Assembly: GCA_013180625.2 (NCBI GenBank)
Contig: SNVD02004677.1
Coordinates: 1-64,000, forward strand
From: Boswellia sacra
Taxonomy: Eukaryota > Streptophyta > Magnoliopsida > Sapindales > Burseraceae
Length of the DNA stretch: 64,000 nt
Direction of reading: 5' to 3'
Shown: positions 11,064 to 22,962 of the stretch, piece by piece
Layout of the letters: the number at the start of each line of letters is the position of its first letter
Numbering within the stretch: the first letter of the stretch is position 1
Notes under the pieces: model-generated
Seen by the model: only the letters and a program-made list of their open reading frames with translations
Told to the model about the DNA's origin: nothing
Databases searched by the model: none
Made by a program: the position numbers and the translations under genes

Positions 11064-11741
11064 AATGGGGCTTCCATCCTACCAGAGTATTTACGACCAT
11101 GACACTGTGTCAAAACCTCTTTCAAGACTTAAAGAAACATAAACGAGCCATGGGCACGTCTAGAGAAATGGGGTCGCCACAAAATTTTTCAATTGGGAAT
11201 GAATGGGGGCAATTCGATCACTCGCTTCAGGACCTAAACTACCCTCATCCATTCAGAGATGGGTTCGGAAAGTTAGGTACGAGCCATTCGTCATGCCCGG
11301 ATCAAAATTTGACATCACTAGGGTATACCAAATAAGAATAACTCATATTGTTATACAGTCCCCATAGAGTTGTTCGTTTTATGCACATATTGTTAATTTT
11401 ATCTTCATTAAACACATGAAGTGATTATCAATCAATACAATTGTATATTCATACATAGAAAGAGGAAGAGAATAGATTACATTTCCTTCAAACATGGGGG
11501 AAAAGGAAGAGGATTACATTGATTGTTCTTCAACAGTAAAGTAATTCTACTTTAAATACTTCAAAAAATATTCCATACAGTCATAAAGAAATCATACATT
11601 TGAATATCAAATATAAATAATCACTTTGAGACTCAATATCTAGTGAATTCCTCACCACCATATGTAGGTCTATTCAAACATGCAATCAGGCCCCTTTCAT
11701 AGCATTATTCAAATATGCATTCAATTATTCTAAGTGATAGT
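11064..11741 (-). repeat. LTR copy 1 (Tat-like family G), left piece
   Basis: Starts TGAATGGGGCTTCCATCCTAC, shared with copy 3 (47603). Read on the minus strand this is the 3' end of an LTR ending in CCCCATTCA. It is split by element C, whose 5-bp duplication ATAGT occupies 11737-11741, and resumes at 18367. No internal gene is evident; the 78-codon plus frame at 11099 is a shadow of LTR sequence. Confidence 0.75.
11737..11741. repeat. Left target-site duplication of element C (ATAGT)
   Basis: The same five bases follow the element at 18362-18366, exactly outside the terminal TG and CA. This proves the borders and a single insertion event. Confidence 0.95.
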
Positions 11742-13139
11742 TGATGAACACTTAAATATGTATGCTTAATAAAAGTTTAATTCATCATATTGCATTAATA
11801 GTGTCATTAAATTCCTCAACTTAAACATGTTTGTAGTCTTTGCATCTTTGGAATTAAGTTTCTCTTCATTTTGATTTTGTTATAGGTTCGGTAAAATGGG
11901 CATAACTTTCTATTTATAGATCAGAATGGTGCAAATATTAATGTTTTGGAAAGATGATTAAATTATCTACAAGATTGCATTTCCATGTACCATCAAATTC
12001 AGGCTCTTAGTGGACCAAACATGGGCTTGAAGTGAACCCATCTACAGTTTCAACCCAGCCTGACCATACCTCAGTATTTTGACTATATCTCTCAGAATAC
12101 GTATCCAAATCATATGAATCAAGATGTTCTAGAAAGATGAGAGAAATATCTACGACTTTCATGAAGATATGTGATTAAAATTCACAATAATTCAAGGTCA
12201 CAATCGGTGGTCAAAGTCGGTTCACCTAATTACCCCAATTGTCAAAGTTGGTGCATCTAATATTTGACAATTATTCCTTTGTAATTTGACAAGTTTGCCC
12301 CTGAATGTATCTATAAATAGAGGTGCCTTGTGACCCATTAGGGCATCTTCGCCTTGGCTGGAATATCTTAGCCTTGGCTGGGATCTTGTATTGTGTATCT
12401 CTTGTTATTTTCTCTCTTGTATTTTAATGTTATTAATGAATTTCCTTTTTCTTGCATTTTGTGTTCTTTCTCTTATAATGTCTTGCTAATTTCTCTCTTG
12501 CTAACGTGAAAGGGTGAAACCCTTGATATGAGAATAAGGATTCTCTAACCCTTAATATGTGCTTAATAATCATAATCTTATGTTGTTTATATGATTTATA
12601 TTTATTTTCTTAATCAATCTGGACACCACTCGTAAAGTGAAGGTCTTGATCCATTGTAGACAATCCTTGGCACATCAAATGCTTGGATCCTTTCTAGATG
12701 TCGTATGGTTCTTCCTTACCGACATGAATCTAGTTAGGAACCTTGATTTATTGTAGACATATGGAGATTAGAACATTGGATGCTTGAACCCAATTACAAG
12801 AAGTGGTATAAATATTGGTAACGAAACAAATATAATTCATATAACTAAAATGGGTTGTTTATCCTTATTCGAAATATCAAGGGCGGATCCCCTAACCTTA
12901 GCTCTTATTATAATTGTGTTAATTTCTCTTGTGTTTTAGTTATTCTCATTTATTAACTTGTTCTTTACTTATACTTGTTGATATTATGTTGTCACCTCTT
13001 CAAATCATCCATATCACATTTGCTTAGCTTATAATTTGTAACACTTAAATTCTCTTCCTTGTGGATCGACCCCGGTCTTACCGGGTTTATTACTTCGACA
13101 CTCCTATACTTGGGAGACAATCCTTTTTCGAAGGTGTCA
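11742..13139 (+). repeat. 5' LTR of element C
   Basis: 1398 bases, TGATGAACAC to AAGGTGTCA. TATAAATA at 12312-12319 is the likely core promoter. Short open frames inside (for example minus 12992-13183) recur in every LTR of the family and are not genes. Confidence 0.95.
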
Positions 13140-13145
13140 AGTTTT

Positions 13146-13163
13146 TGGCGCCGTTGCCGGGGA
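13146..13163 (+). promoter_or_regulatory. Primer binding site of element C, tRNA-Asp type
   Basis: TGGCGCCGTTGCCGGGGA, six bases after the LTR end, is complementary to the 3' end of plant tRNA-Asp as used by Athila-type elements. Element D has the same site at 38780-38797 on the minus strand. Confidence 0.9.
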
Positions 13164-13419
13164 AGGTAAAATTTGGCGTACAAAATTGTAAGTATTTTCT
13201 TTCCCCATTTCTATTTTTATTTTTGTTGCATATGTTCATCTTTTCTTTTCCCATTTCTATTTTCATTTTTCTTGTATGTGTACATCTTTTCTCTCCCTAT
13301 TTCTATTTTTATTTTTCTTGCATGTGTCTATCTTTTCTTTCTCTTTGCATTAGTTTGTAGAATTGTTAGAAGTGACTCATCTTCTTTAAACACATGCGTA
13401 AACCCAACTAAGAACATAA

Positions 13420-15399
13420 ATGGATTGCATGAATCTTATGAGAACTTGTGCACAATCATGCATAGTCTTCCCTCATGATGCAATATATTTCGACAACGAA
13501 TCAGATCTCATTCAATTCTTACCCCACTTTCATGGCCTAGATGTTGAAAATCCATTTTTGCACTTGAGAGAATTTAAAGAGTTTTGCAATACCTATAGTG
13601 ACCTAAATTATAGCATAAACATCTTTAGATTAAAGCTTTTTCCTTTTTCTTTAAAAGATAAAGCTAAAACATGGCTACAAAATCTTAGGTCAGAATCCAT
13701 TATCTCATGGGATGAAATGCAACAAGAATTTCTGAAAAAATTCTTTCCTCCCTATAGAACAAATTCTCTCAAAAGGCAAATCATCAATTTCACTCAAAAA
13801 CAAGGAGAGACCGTTTACCAATGTTGGGATAGGTATAAAGCATTGCTTAATACTTGTCCTAACCATGGTTTGGAAACATGGAGACTAGTTTTAATTTTCT
13901 ATGAAGGTATTACACGTCAAGCTAGGCAAATGGTAGAATTAATGTGTAATGGACAATTTGAAAATAAAGACCCTGATGAAGCCATGGATTACCTAGACTT
14001 GCTAGCAAAACATGCCCAAAATTGGAACAATGTTGGCAACTATGAAGTACCAAGAACATCTAGTAGAGGCATTTATAACTTTAGGGAGAATCATGATCTT
14101 CATGCTAAATTTACATCCCTAGCTAGAAAAGTCGAGGATTTAGAAATGTGGTCTATGCAAGAAATTGTCTGTCACGCTTGTAATTCTGGTGATCATCCAA
14201 CGGATGATTGCCCAATTGTGCCTACCTTTAGGAAAAGCCTCTATGAGCAAACCAATGATTTAAACACTTTTCAAAGGTCAAATCCTAATCTTTACTCACA
14301 GAATTTTGGATGGAAAAATCACTTGAATTCTAATTGGAGGAATGATAATAATGCACAATTTTATCAACCTCCCTTTCAATCATATCAAAATTTTCAAAAA
14401 TCTCATGATCATGCATCTTATGAGGATCTTGAAGAAACATTGAATTCATTCATTGCAAAGTAAGAGGCTTTTAATAGTCAAACTGTTCAGACTATGGCGA
14501 ACTTGAACGATGCTCTTGAAAAACTTGCATTTGCACTTAGTCCTCGTGAGAAAGGTGAGTTTCCATCTCAACTAGAGCCAAACTCCATCAATCCACATGT
14601 GAGTAATCCAAGTGGCCAACATCTAGATGAAGATTCGGTAAGTACTCTTCACGGTGGTAAGGTTGATAAAAAACATATTCTTAGCCCTTATGAGAAAGAT
14701 GATGAATCAATCTCAAAGGGTAAGGAAGAGGTTAATAAACCTACACCTAACAAGGACGAGATCGAATCCTCACTTATGTCCTCATGTCATCATGCAAAGG
14801 AACTTAACCAAAACTTTGACATTAATGAATTTTTCAAGCATGATGAAAGTGAGGAAACTAAAACTAATGTGGAAGACTATATCCAAAATGAGAATTTTTC
14901 AAGTCATTCAGAAATCGGGTTAACTAGCTCATTAGAACCAAGTATGCAACTAGTGCTCATTAATTCTAAAGAATTCTCATTATTTGATTCTATACAGGTA
15001 AAGGAGATTAAGAGTTGGGAGCCATGCTTTGAAAAAAGGCAGAAAGAAACATCCGCACTCAAGAATGCATGCCTCAAGGACAAACAAACTCAATCAGTGG
15101 TAATCTCTTCCATTCTCACAAATAAAGGAAAAAGAGAGGTACCACCTCAATGGCATATTTTTGACCGTGGTAAATTACTTTCAAAGAGATTCCTCTTTTG
15201 GCCTTTTTTCACGACTAACCAAATTTTATCCGTTTGTGCCATATTTTCATTTTTATTCTTGATTTTTGCTATCATTTCTAGTTTGTTCTTATTTTATTTT
15301 ATGTGCTTTTATTTTATTTGTGTGTTTGCATTTTGTTTTCCGGTCAAGTGGCGGATACGGTACTCCGTGACTTTTAAAGTCGGTTTTTCAGTTCCCTAA
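13420..15399 (+). pseudogene. Gag of element C fused to a membrane-like tail; one nonsense codon
   Basis: One frame of 659 sense codons with a single TAA at 14461-14463. Residues about 20-200 are the gag core (WLQNLRSESIISWDEM, NSLKRQIINFTQKQG, YQCWDRYKALLNTCPNHG). A CCHC zinc knuckle CHACNSGDHPTDDC lies near residue 250. After the stop comes a polar, acidic linker, a remnant of the stretch before RT in D, and then about 35 mostly hydrophobic residues (FSFLFLIFAIISSLFLFYF) near the C-terminus that look like membrane segments. The N-terminus is shorter than in D, and the first codons are shifted. The gag core forms the particle; the tail is probably sequence joined by the internal deletion. 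Confidence 0.85.
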
Positions 15400-16928
15400 A
15401 AACTGTTGCTCACCTTGCATCAATTTTCTTTTCTTCTCTCTCATTTTCTTCATAGTCTTGGGAATCTGACTCAAAACGACCCTGTTTGCCAGTTTATAAG
15501 AAAACTGGATGGGAAGCATATCCCCAACTCATAGAAGGTGTTTAAGCCATTTCTGGACGTAAAACCAGAGGAAGATGTGAGCCACAGTCACAACTACCTA
15601 TACATATGCATGTGTGCCATCAATTTTTAAATTTCTTGTCTTTTATTTTATTTGTAGCATTTTATTCTATGAGTCTTTCAGGTCGTCTCTCTTGAATAAA
15701 GAAGCTTCAGGTAATGTCTCCTATACTTTATCTCTCTACATTTAAACATTGAGGACAATGTTTCATTTGGTTGGGGGGAAGGATAGTAGACATAAGTGTG
15801 TCTTGAAATTTTATTTTTTCTTGCAAAAAAAAAAAAAAGAGAGTTAGTAATTAGATTCAGAGTGCGGTGTAAGGAGTTCAAATCCTCTTGAGACGCATTC
15901 TAGGTCAGGAATGGCAGAGTATGGAGGGCCAGTTTGAACTCTTGAAACCCATTCTAACCAATTTGTCATTTTATTTTGATCTTATGAACTCATTTTAGCT
16001 AACTTGATATTATTTAGACTTGATTTTTGAATTTTATAACAAGGAGGTCTTATTCATTTCACTTTGAATTATTCAAATCTATGAACTCTCACAACCTTAT
16101 CATTTAATAAATTGTGTGCTTATGTACTCGTTAAGCAAGTATTCATGAACCTTTCTTCACACACACACACATACCTTGATGCATGATTGTGGGTGGCGAA
16201 ATGAAATGTTGCAATATTTGAGTTCTTTTGTTTTGTTTAGGATAACAACACAAAGGAAGGGGAAAGTTAAAAAAAGAAAAAAAACAAAAAAAGAGGAAAA
16301 AAAGAGAGAAAGCAATTGTGGATAAGTTTGGTCTCGTAGCCTCCTTAATTCGAGCAATTAAGCCCGAGGGGTGCCTCAACACCTAATACCTTAAGACCAA
16401 CTGGTTTGGGAGCTGTTGGCCCAAAGCTCGCAACATGGATTAAGCAGAAAGCTTAATGGGATTGAACATTGCACTATTCACAAGTTTCTAAGCAAAAATA
16501 AAGCATCGGCAACCCGAGTCGTTAAGCTCGTAGGGATGTCTTAACACCTAATGCCCTAAGGCCAACTGGTCTGGGAGTCATTAGCCTAAGGCTCGCTACA
16601 TGGGTTAAAGATGCATTCCTTCAAAAAAAAAAAAAGAAAGAAAAGAAGAATATATATATATATATATATAATGAATAAATGCCCCCTACCTAAGGTTGTT
16701 AGCCTTAACAAATATTAGAACCGATATGGCTTCTTTCTAAAAAGCCCCATAGTCATGTGTTGACTGAGCACAAAAAGAAGGTTTATTGATATCTTGACTG
16801 AAGGGTACATGAGTCATAAAAAAAAAATTGGTTGAGAGTTTGTTTATTTGGATAAAATCAAGGAGAGTGCAATAATGATCACCTTGGATGTAAAATTCTA
16901 TAAATCACTTCTAAATAATAACGCTTTA
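15400..16928 (+). other. 3' region of element C, with accessory-ORF remnant and no LOG
   Basis: 15455-15534 encodes the last 26 codons of the accessory ORF seen in D (SLGNLTQNDPVCQF... to a TAG). The sequence then runs through the GTGTGCCATCA block that in D precedes the LOG cassette and passes directly to the CTTGTCTTTTATTTTA block that in A follows LOG. So no LOG sequence is present. The 95-base repeat pair is at 16351-16445 and 16514-16608. The rest is homopolymer-rich. Confidence 0.8.
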
Positions 16929-16964
16929 ATTGCTAGGGACTAGCAATAATCTGGTTGGGGGGTG
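16929..16964 (+). promoter_or_regulatory. Hairpin and polypurine tract of element C
   Basis: ATTGCTAG/CTAGCAAT inverted repeat (16929-16947) and GGTTGGGGGGTG against the LTR, identical in layout to A and D. Confidence 0.85.
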
Positions 16965-18361
16965 TCATGAACACTTAAATATGTATGCTTAATAAGAGTT
17001 TAATTTATCATATTGCATTAATAGTGTCATTAAATTCCACAACTTAAGCACGTTTGTAGTCTTTGCATCTTTGGAATTAAGTTTCTCTTAATTTTGGTTT
17101 TGTTACAGGTTTGGTAAAATGGGCATAACTTTCTATTTATAGATCAGAATGTTGCAAATATTAATGTTTTGGAAAGATGATTAAATTATCTACAAGATTG
17201 CATTTCACAAGTATCATCAAATTCGGGCTTTTAGTGGACCAAAAATGGGCTTGAAGTGAACCCATCTGTAGTTTCGACCCAGCCTGACCATACCTCAGTA
17301 TTTTGACTATATCTCTCAGAATACGTATCCAAATTATATGAATCAAGATGTTCTAGAAAGACGAGAGAAATATCTACGACTTTCATGAAGACATATGATT
17401 AAAATTCACAATAATTCAAGGTCAAAATTGGTGGTCAAAGTCGGTTCACCTAATTACCCCAATTATCAAAGTTGGTGCATCTAATATTTGACAATTATTC
17501 CTTTGTAATTTGACAGGTTTGCCCCTGAATGTATCTATAAATAAAGGTGCCTTGTGACCCATTAGGGCATCTTGGCCTTGGCTGGAATATCTTAGCCTTG
17601 GCTGGGATCTTGTATTGTGTATCTCTTGTTATTCTCTCTTGTGTGTTATTAATGAATTTCCTTTTTCTTGCAATTAGTTTTCTTTCTCTTATAATGTCTT
17701 TCTAATTTCTCTCTTGCTAAGGTGAAAGGGTGAAACCCTTGATATGAGAATAAGGATTCTCTAACCCTTAATATGTGCTTAATAATCATTAATCTTATAA
17801 TGTTTATTCAATATGATTTATATTTAATTTCTTAATCAATCTTGACACCACTCGTAAAGTGGAGGTCTTGATCCATTGTCGACAATCCTTGGCACATCAA
17901 ATGCTTGGATCCTTTCTAGATGATGTATGGTTCTTCCTTACCGACAGGAATCTAGTTAGGAACCTTGATTTGTTGTAGACATATGGTGATTGGCACATTG
18001 GATGCTTGAACCCATTTACAAGAAGTGGTATAAATATTGGTAACGAAGCAAATATAATTCATATAACTAAAACGGGTTGTTTATCCTTATTTGAATTATC
18101 AAGGGCGGATCCCCTAACCTTAGCTCTTATTATTATTGTGTTAATTTCTCTTGTGTTTTAGTTATTCTCATTTATTAACTTGTTCCTTACTTATACTTGT
18201 TGATATTATGTTGTCACCTCTTCGAATAATCCATATCACATTTACTTAGCTTATAATTTCTAACGCTTAAATTCCCTTCCTTGTGGATCGACCCCGGTCT
18301 TACCGGGTTTATTACTTCGACACTCCTATACTTGGGAGACAATCCTTTTTCGGATGTGTCA
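16965..18361 (+). repeat. 3' LTR of element C
   Basis: 1397 bases, TCATGAACAC (mutated TG) to GGATGTGTCA. TATAAATA at 17536-17543. Followed by the TSD ATAGT at 18362-18366. Confidence 0.95.
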
Positions 18362-18366
18362 ATAGT
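18362..18366. repeat. Right target-site duplication of element C (ATAGT)
   Basis: Matches 11737-11741 exactly. Confidence 0.95.
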
Positions 18367-19612
18367 CCCTCACCACCAATGTGAGTCCACCACCACTTTA
18401 TGGCATCGTACAGTTAAATATGGTATATTCATACATGTGTTCATATCAATCAATTAGAATTCTAACTAAAGCCAAAATCTAGAATCATGGCATTTTGTCC
18501 TATATTGGATATTCTATCATGGTAATTCTAAATATTGCTATTCTAGCATAATTCATATCCTTTTATAATAAATCATGGTATTCTAGCCTAATTCAATCAA
18601 TCAAAATCAAACAATCAAACAAAGCTATTCTAGCTCAAACAAAGCATTCAAGGGCAATTAAGGTAATTTACACCTATTCCATGCTATTTCCTAGCACATT
18701 TCAAAGCAATCATAAGTTCTCCTAGCATAATTCTAATCATGTGCTCCTAAGCATGCTTTTAAGCATTCTTGAAGAAAATAAACCTCTAGACACGACTCTA
18801 ATAAAGAAAGGAAAGCGGACTTGTGTTGACACACTTATCCATCAGGCAAAACAAACAATGGTTAGAACAATTCATAATAACACCTAAACATGCTCCCATG
18901 CATAAAAATAATCCTAAACATGCTAATTCTAAGCATTAAAAAAAAAAAAACCTAATCATGCTTCATTCTAAGCATGAAAAATAAATTAAAAAAAAAGAAT
19001 GAAGAAGAGATAACTGCTCTGACGACGTACCCTTTATGGGTTTAGGGCAATATTAGACACCTGTAAAAATATTAGACTAGAAAGGACTCTTTAGAATTCT
19101 CATAAGTGTGTCCTATAGGGAGTGAGAGAGGATTTCCGGATGACTTGAAAGTAAGAAGGGGGCCTATTTATATAGGAGAGGGTTGAGGCTGAAAAAGGAA
19201 GAAGAGAATGAAATATGGAAGGTTTCTAATGAAATTTTCTATATTCGACGGGATAATAATAGGTCGGTTGTTGCCTACCAGAAGAGAAAGAAATATGCAA
19301 CTTTTCATTGTAGTCCCTTTTGACCTTCATCTGTTTGATCACACATAACTTTTTGAGTTCAATTTTGATTTGCAATCCAAAAATTTGCATGAAAACTAGA
19401 CATCTGTAGCTTCGCAATGGTATATCACTCATCAATAGATTCCTTCTGGATTAACTTTTGTGATTTTTTGAAATCATGTGTCAATTTTCAAGATTCTTGG
19501 TTGGTTTTTTCTAACTCTTCTCCCTTTGGCTTCCAAGGGCATTTTGTCATTTCTATTGCTTGACATTCATCTTCATTTCATTATTGAGCCTCAAATCAAG
19601 TGTTTACATTCA
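18367..19612 (-). repeat. LTR copy 1 (Tat-like family G), right piece
   Basis: Continues 11064-11741 after element C: CCCTCACCACCAATGTGAGTCCACC, the CATGGCATT series, GACGTACCCTTT, and TATTTATATAGGAGAGG near 19164-19177. The last reads on the minus strand as a TATA box and supports minus orientation. It ends at GTGTTTACA, equivalent to GTGTCTACA in copy 3. No clear 5-bp duplication was found, so whether it is a solo LTR is open. Confidence 0.75.
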
Positions 19613-21399
19613 CATATTATGAATTTCTACATTCACTATGCTTCGATGTGATCTTCTTGTAATAGTTGTAAAAACATTTTCATTTAGCAATTAATTAAGG
19701 AGCAATCCAATAAAAGGCCATTTTTCTCTAAAATAAATTTTAAAAATGAAAATATATAAGCTAAATCATTTGATATTTTAAAAAAATTTGCAAATTTTTA
19801 ATATGATTATCCTTGAATAATTTTATTTTCCAAGTGAAATATAATAAAAAATTTATCTCAAATCAAATAATGTGTAATTAATTAAGTACTCTCAAGTTTC
19901 ACTTAATTTGAAATGGAGAACAACTTTATGTTTTTCATCAATCATACCTCTAAAGTTATCTTAGAATCATTATCTGATGTTTTCTGTTACATTTTAGACT
20001 AATGGATAAGGGTGATATTGGAATTATATACCAAATAATTTGGGTTCCAAATTCAAAATTCCAAAATTAAATATTCAAAATCAATTAAAAAAGAAGCAAA
20101 ATAATTTAGCAATCAAGCTTAAAACAAATTAAACAATAAACAACACCACTAAAGAATCTTCCACCAACCACCGCCGCAAACCCAAAATCACACCTCCGCC
20201 TTTCCATCACTACCATCAAAACCCAAAGTTACACTAGAGTGGTCGACAAGAACAATTCTCAAATATCTTCATTTGATAATGTTGATCGTCAGTCCTTTTG
20301 AAGCTTATCTTATGGTTAACTAGCAAGAAAAAAACCAGCCACAAGAAGGCACTAGACCAGTCAATTGTGATTCCAAACAAGATTGGAACCCGTTTCATCT
20401 CTTTTGAATGAAATTCAATCTAAAATGAAGTTAAGCATCTTCTCTCCACTACTGCCATCAAAACTAGCATCATACGTCCACCACCACCATTGAAACCAGC
20501 CACCACCACAAACCCAAATCACACCTCCAACACTATCAAACCCAGCCACCACCATAGACCCAAAATCACACCTCCATCTCCCATCAAAATCGGACACTAC
20601 TATAAACTGAAAATCAAACCTCCACCACCACCATTAAAACCAACCACCATCTTCTATCCAAAATCCCAGCCACACAGAACCACAGTTGCAAGAGTTTCCT
20701 TGTCTCAACCCAGCCGCAAGAGTTATCATCACAAGGAATGAAGAGGCAGGCAATGTTGTCACCATTTAGGTATCCTCTAGTCTGGATAAGGGTTCCATCT
20801 TTGTCGACAAAATTTGAAGAGCACTTGGTGTTGGTTTAAGCCATGAAGGGACGATGATTTTGGGAATTTTTTTTTAAATTTGGGAATTTTGAAATATTCA
20901 ATTAGGGTTTAATTATTTTGAAATTAATATCTATATTTTTAAAATTTTATGAATTTTATAGCAAAAGGTTAAATTTATCTTTACATGTTTTTGTTAACAT
21001 TAAAATTAATGAATAATGATCTTAAGACAACTTCAATGGCGAGATTGATCAAAAAGCCATTAGTCGTTCTCCGCTTGAAATAAAGCCAAAACTTGATGGT
21101 AGTTATTGATATTGTCCCATTAATTAATAAATGATTGACAAATGGAAGGTGTAATGATATATTATACCAAATTGATTAAATAGGATGGTTTTATATGTGG
21201 TGTTACTTTAAATTAATATCACATCATTCATGATGAATGATTCAAAGTAGAATTTTGAGATATACTATGCTAATGCTTAAAAATATAATCAAAAGAGGCA
21301 ATTATTTTTTAAAAAAGAAATAACACTTGTGAGCGAATTTATAGCTAGCTAGAAGTTCAAAGTGCCGTCGGTTGAGCCAATAAGTGATTGGATAACAAG
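19613..21399. other. Gene-free AT-rich DNA with an ACC-rich low-complexity block
   Basis: Most is AT-rich with no recognisable element. 19690-19760 resembles 8785-8835 over a short stretch. 20150-20740 is a degenerate minisatellite of CCACCACCA, AACCCA and ATCACACCTCC words; the frames read in it (83 codons plus, 60 codons minus) are Pro/Thr/His or Gly/Trp-rich products of the repeat, not credible proteins. Confidence 0.6.
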
Positions 21400-22408
21400 T
21401 GTAGTGATAACCAAAAGTTGAATCAATTATTAGTAAGGCATCATTCATTAACTTTGCAAACAGAAAGTTAATCCACTTTTATCATTGACAAATAAAGTAT
21501 AGATTATTATAAGAATTACATCATTATTACAATATGAAAGTTCTGGAGGTATGCAGTCACAAATATCAATACAGTCAACTGTAACGTAAAACAACACAGG
21601 AGGATTTTTACGTGGTTCGGTTTATAAAAACCTACGCCCACGGACAGCTATTGAGCTGCAATTCACTATGCTCTTGTTTGTACAATCTTTAGGACCTTTT
21701 ACAGTGCTGACTCACCCTCACACACAGACCTAATCTTTGACAAACAAAATCTTCACAAAGATTCTAAACACTAGTGAAACTGCTCACTCTCTGTTACATA
21801 TAACTTAACAGCACACTGTTAAGTTAAACTTAACACCCAATATCTGACAGAATAAAAACACTCAACCCTCTAGATTCCCAACTGTTTAATTACTCTCTCA
21901 AACTGAATCAATACCTCATGTACGGTTTTTAATTTTCATACCTGATTACAATGACTCAATAAATCAAAGAAACAAAGTCATTCCTTGGCGTTAAAGCTTG
22001 TCTCTTGTAACATTGCGGAATGCCTTTTACCCGTCAACAATCTCTCTTCTTCATGAAAAGACTCTCCCTCTATGTTGTTGATGTTTTATTATATAATGAG
22101 AGACCTTCATTCAATCTTCCTAAAATCCTGTAAGTATCTTAATCAAGATCTTATTAGGATTAGGATAAAAACATAATAGGAAATACCTTTTGTTAATCTC
22201 CTAAAGAAATAAGAGTATATCAACTTTCTTCCTAGCTTGATTAGGATACAAAATATTATCCTGATCAATAGAGATAATAATCAAGGAACTTCGTATATTA
22301 GCTAGAAACAGTAAAATAGGAATAAAACACTTTACTTATTTTTATCACAAGTTATCCAAAAATTTTGAACATATATATATATCACATGTGTGACGTTTAT
22401 CACCAACA
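21400..22408 (-). repeat. 3' LTR of Sirevirus E
   Basis: On the minus strand it starts TGTTGGTGATAAACG directly after the polypurine tract and ends GGTTATCACTACA. The two ends form an imperfect inverted repeat, which is how I chose the 21400 border. About 1.0 kb, normal for the group. Contains the ACGTGGTTCGG stretch frequent in plant LTRs. The partner LTR is not in the window. Confidence 0.75.
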
Positions 22409-22424
22409 ATCTCCCCCTTTTTGG
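22409..22424 (-). promoter_or_regulatory. Polypurine tract of Sirevirus E
   Basis: Minus-strand AAAAAGGGGGAGAT abuts the LTR start TGTTGG. This is the characteristic Sirevirus tract. Confidence 0.88.
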
Positions 22425-22962
22425 CAACTTGTGATGAAAGCACTTGCCTGTTTCGAAGGATATCACATGATAAAAAAATAAATGTCCATGAACAGTAAGA
22501 CAAACAAATGACCTAAGCTAAATGAGTAGAAAGTTGTTATGTAACTCATAACAGTACACTGTCTTGAGATATATGACAGAACATAGCGCTAAGTAAAGAG
22601 TCATCAGTACATACTGCAAAACAAGAGAAAATGTTTGTTAAGCTCAACAGTACTAAAAAGCATGTACAATCAGTCAGTCAAAATATTGATGCAGAGAAGA
22701 TAGCAAATCATGCAAATGCACACCGCATATAACAGAGTCATTCTCCCCCTCACTTCGTACTTATTCCCTTTGAGAAACAAGAACACAACAAAATTGTAAG
22801 CTGAGATAATAACAAAATAACAGCAGACAAAAGTAGTTCAAAACAGAATAAAAACAAATAGTTCAAACAGCAAATAAAAAGTCCTATCAGCCAAGGTAAA
22901 TTCTCCCCCTTGATATGTGATCAACCATTCTCCCCCTTGATTTCAGCACAAGTAGCCAAAAT

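Larger units (their letters stand above)
11742..18361 (+). mobile_element. Element C: complete, gag-only non-autonomous Athila-type retrotransposon
   Basis: 6620 bases with two LTRs, PBS, gag, polypurine tract and TSD. Protease, RT, RNase H, integrase and LOG are all missing: after the gag and a remnant of the protease-RT linker the sequence jumps to the region that follows integrase in D. It fits the class of terminal-repeat gag (TR-GAG) derivatives that need a full partner such as D for mobility. One nonsense codon breaks gag. The second LTR starts TCATGAAC instead of TGATGAAC. Confidence 0.93.

Noticed and set aside
12992..13183. Short frame in LTR with relatives at 28908-29123 and 38774-39031
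   Set aside because: It is an LTR end that contains the conserved CCGG hairpin, and there is no reason to think it is translated.
20415..20741. Open frames rich in His/Pro/Thr (plus) and Trp/Gly (minus)
   Set aside because: Both come from an ACC/CCA low-complexity minisatellite; composition explains them.
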